A DNA stretch of 64,000 nucleotides from Callaeas wilsoni (taxonomy: Eukaryota; Chordata; Aves; Passeriformes; Callaeidae), in the NCBI GenBank assembly GCA_013398955.1, contig VWPU01012591.1, positions 41,813 through 105,812 on the forward strand. Reading direction: 5' to 3'. The notes beneath the pieces are model-generated. The model worked only from the letters and a program-made list of their open reading frames with translations. It was not told where the DNA came from and did no database searches. This document shows positions 63,921 through 64,000 of the stretch, piece by piece; the first letter of the stretch is position 1, and each line of letters starts with the position of its first letter. A program made the position numbers and the translations under genes.

Positions 63921-64000
63921 GATCCCCGGCGGGGTGGGCCGTACCAAGCGGAGGGAGCGCACGCAGGAGAGGCGCTGGCGGGCGCCGCGGCTGCCAGGCG
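63921..64000 (-). promoter_or_regulatory. SYT14: SYT14 5'UTR / proximal promoter
   Basis: GC-rich sequence immediately upstream of the start codon. On the coding strand the bases before the ATG read GCCGGGGATC. No splice acceptor is obvious, so this is most simply 5'UTR continuous with exon 1, but the transcription start is not determinable here. Confidence 0.6.

Larger units (their letters stand above)
63170..64000. promoter_or_regulatory. SYT14: CpG-island promoter region of SYT14
   Basis: After more than 60 kb of AT-rich sequence the composition changes sharply near 63170-63300 to very GC-rich DNA dense in CpG, continuing to the window end and surrounding the SYT14 start codon. This is the usual signature of a vertebrate CpG-island promoter. 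No TATA box is evident. Several long open frames here on both strands are expected from GC-rich sequence lacking stop codons and are not called as genes. The core promoter itself is probably at or beyond the right edge. Confidence 0.85.

Noticed and set aside
63127..63922. Several long open frames on both strands (up to 216 codons) within the GC-rich promoter region
   Set aside because: GC-rich sequence has few stop codons. The predicted peptides are Arg/Gly/Pro/Ala-rich without domains, and frames on both strands overlap each other.
1..64000. tRNA, rRNA, CRISPR, phage or operon features
   Set aside because: None seen; the composition, spliced gene and CR1 repeats indicate an avian nuclear genome, so these feature types are not expected.

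Overview
This 64 kb window is nuclear DNA from a vertebrate, almost certainly a bird. It is AT-rich, intron-dominated and contains several CR1 (chicken repeat 1) LINE fragments, some with the typical ATTCTATGATTC-type 3' end. It holds one recognisable gene, SYT14 (synaptotagmin-14), on the minus strand. The CpG-rich promoter and start codon lie at the right edge (ATG at 63920..63918). The last exon in the window ends at 3129, inside the region after C2A. The C2B exons and the 3'UTR must lie beyond position 1.

Six canonical coding exons could be defined to the base from splice signals, reading phase and similarity to the SYT14 protein: exon 1 63920-63908, exon 2 51932-51885, exon 3 37849-37685, exon 4 31285-31067, exon 5 5925-5657, exon 6 3578-3129. 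Together they give 1164 nt, or 388 codons: a short lumenal N-terminus, one transmembrane helix, a cytoplasmic linker, the complete C2A domain and the start of the C2A-C2B linker. Introns are about 12.0, 14.0, 6.4, 25.1 and 2.1 kb, with intron 6 truncated by the window edge.

The most interesting observation is a long open exon inside intron 3 (36469-35521). It has its own well-placed ATG and ends at a strong donor in the phase needed to join exon 4. It predicts a second SYT14 isoform with no transmembrane helix. In its place are a predicted 11-residue-periodic amphipathic helix and about 260 residues of charged, apparently disordered sequence.

Region by region: 1-3128 is intron 6. 3129-5925 holds exons 6 and 5, separated by an intron with a CR1 scrap, a long near-perfect hairpin, 26-bp tandem repeats and a 19-bp direct repeat. 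5926-31066 is a large intron with two CR1 copies and a polypurine stretch. 31067-37849 holds exons 4 and 3 and the candidate alternative first exon. 37850-51884 is an intron with three CR1 fragments. 51885-51932 is a 48-nt mini-exon. 51933-63907 is intron 1, with two older CR1 fragments and the inner part of the CpG island, including a G-quadruplex-type run. I saw no RNA gene, CRISPR array, prokaryotic feature or intact autonomous mobile element.
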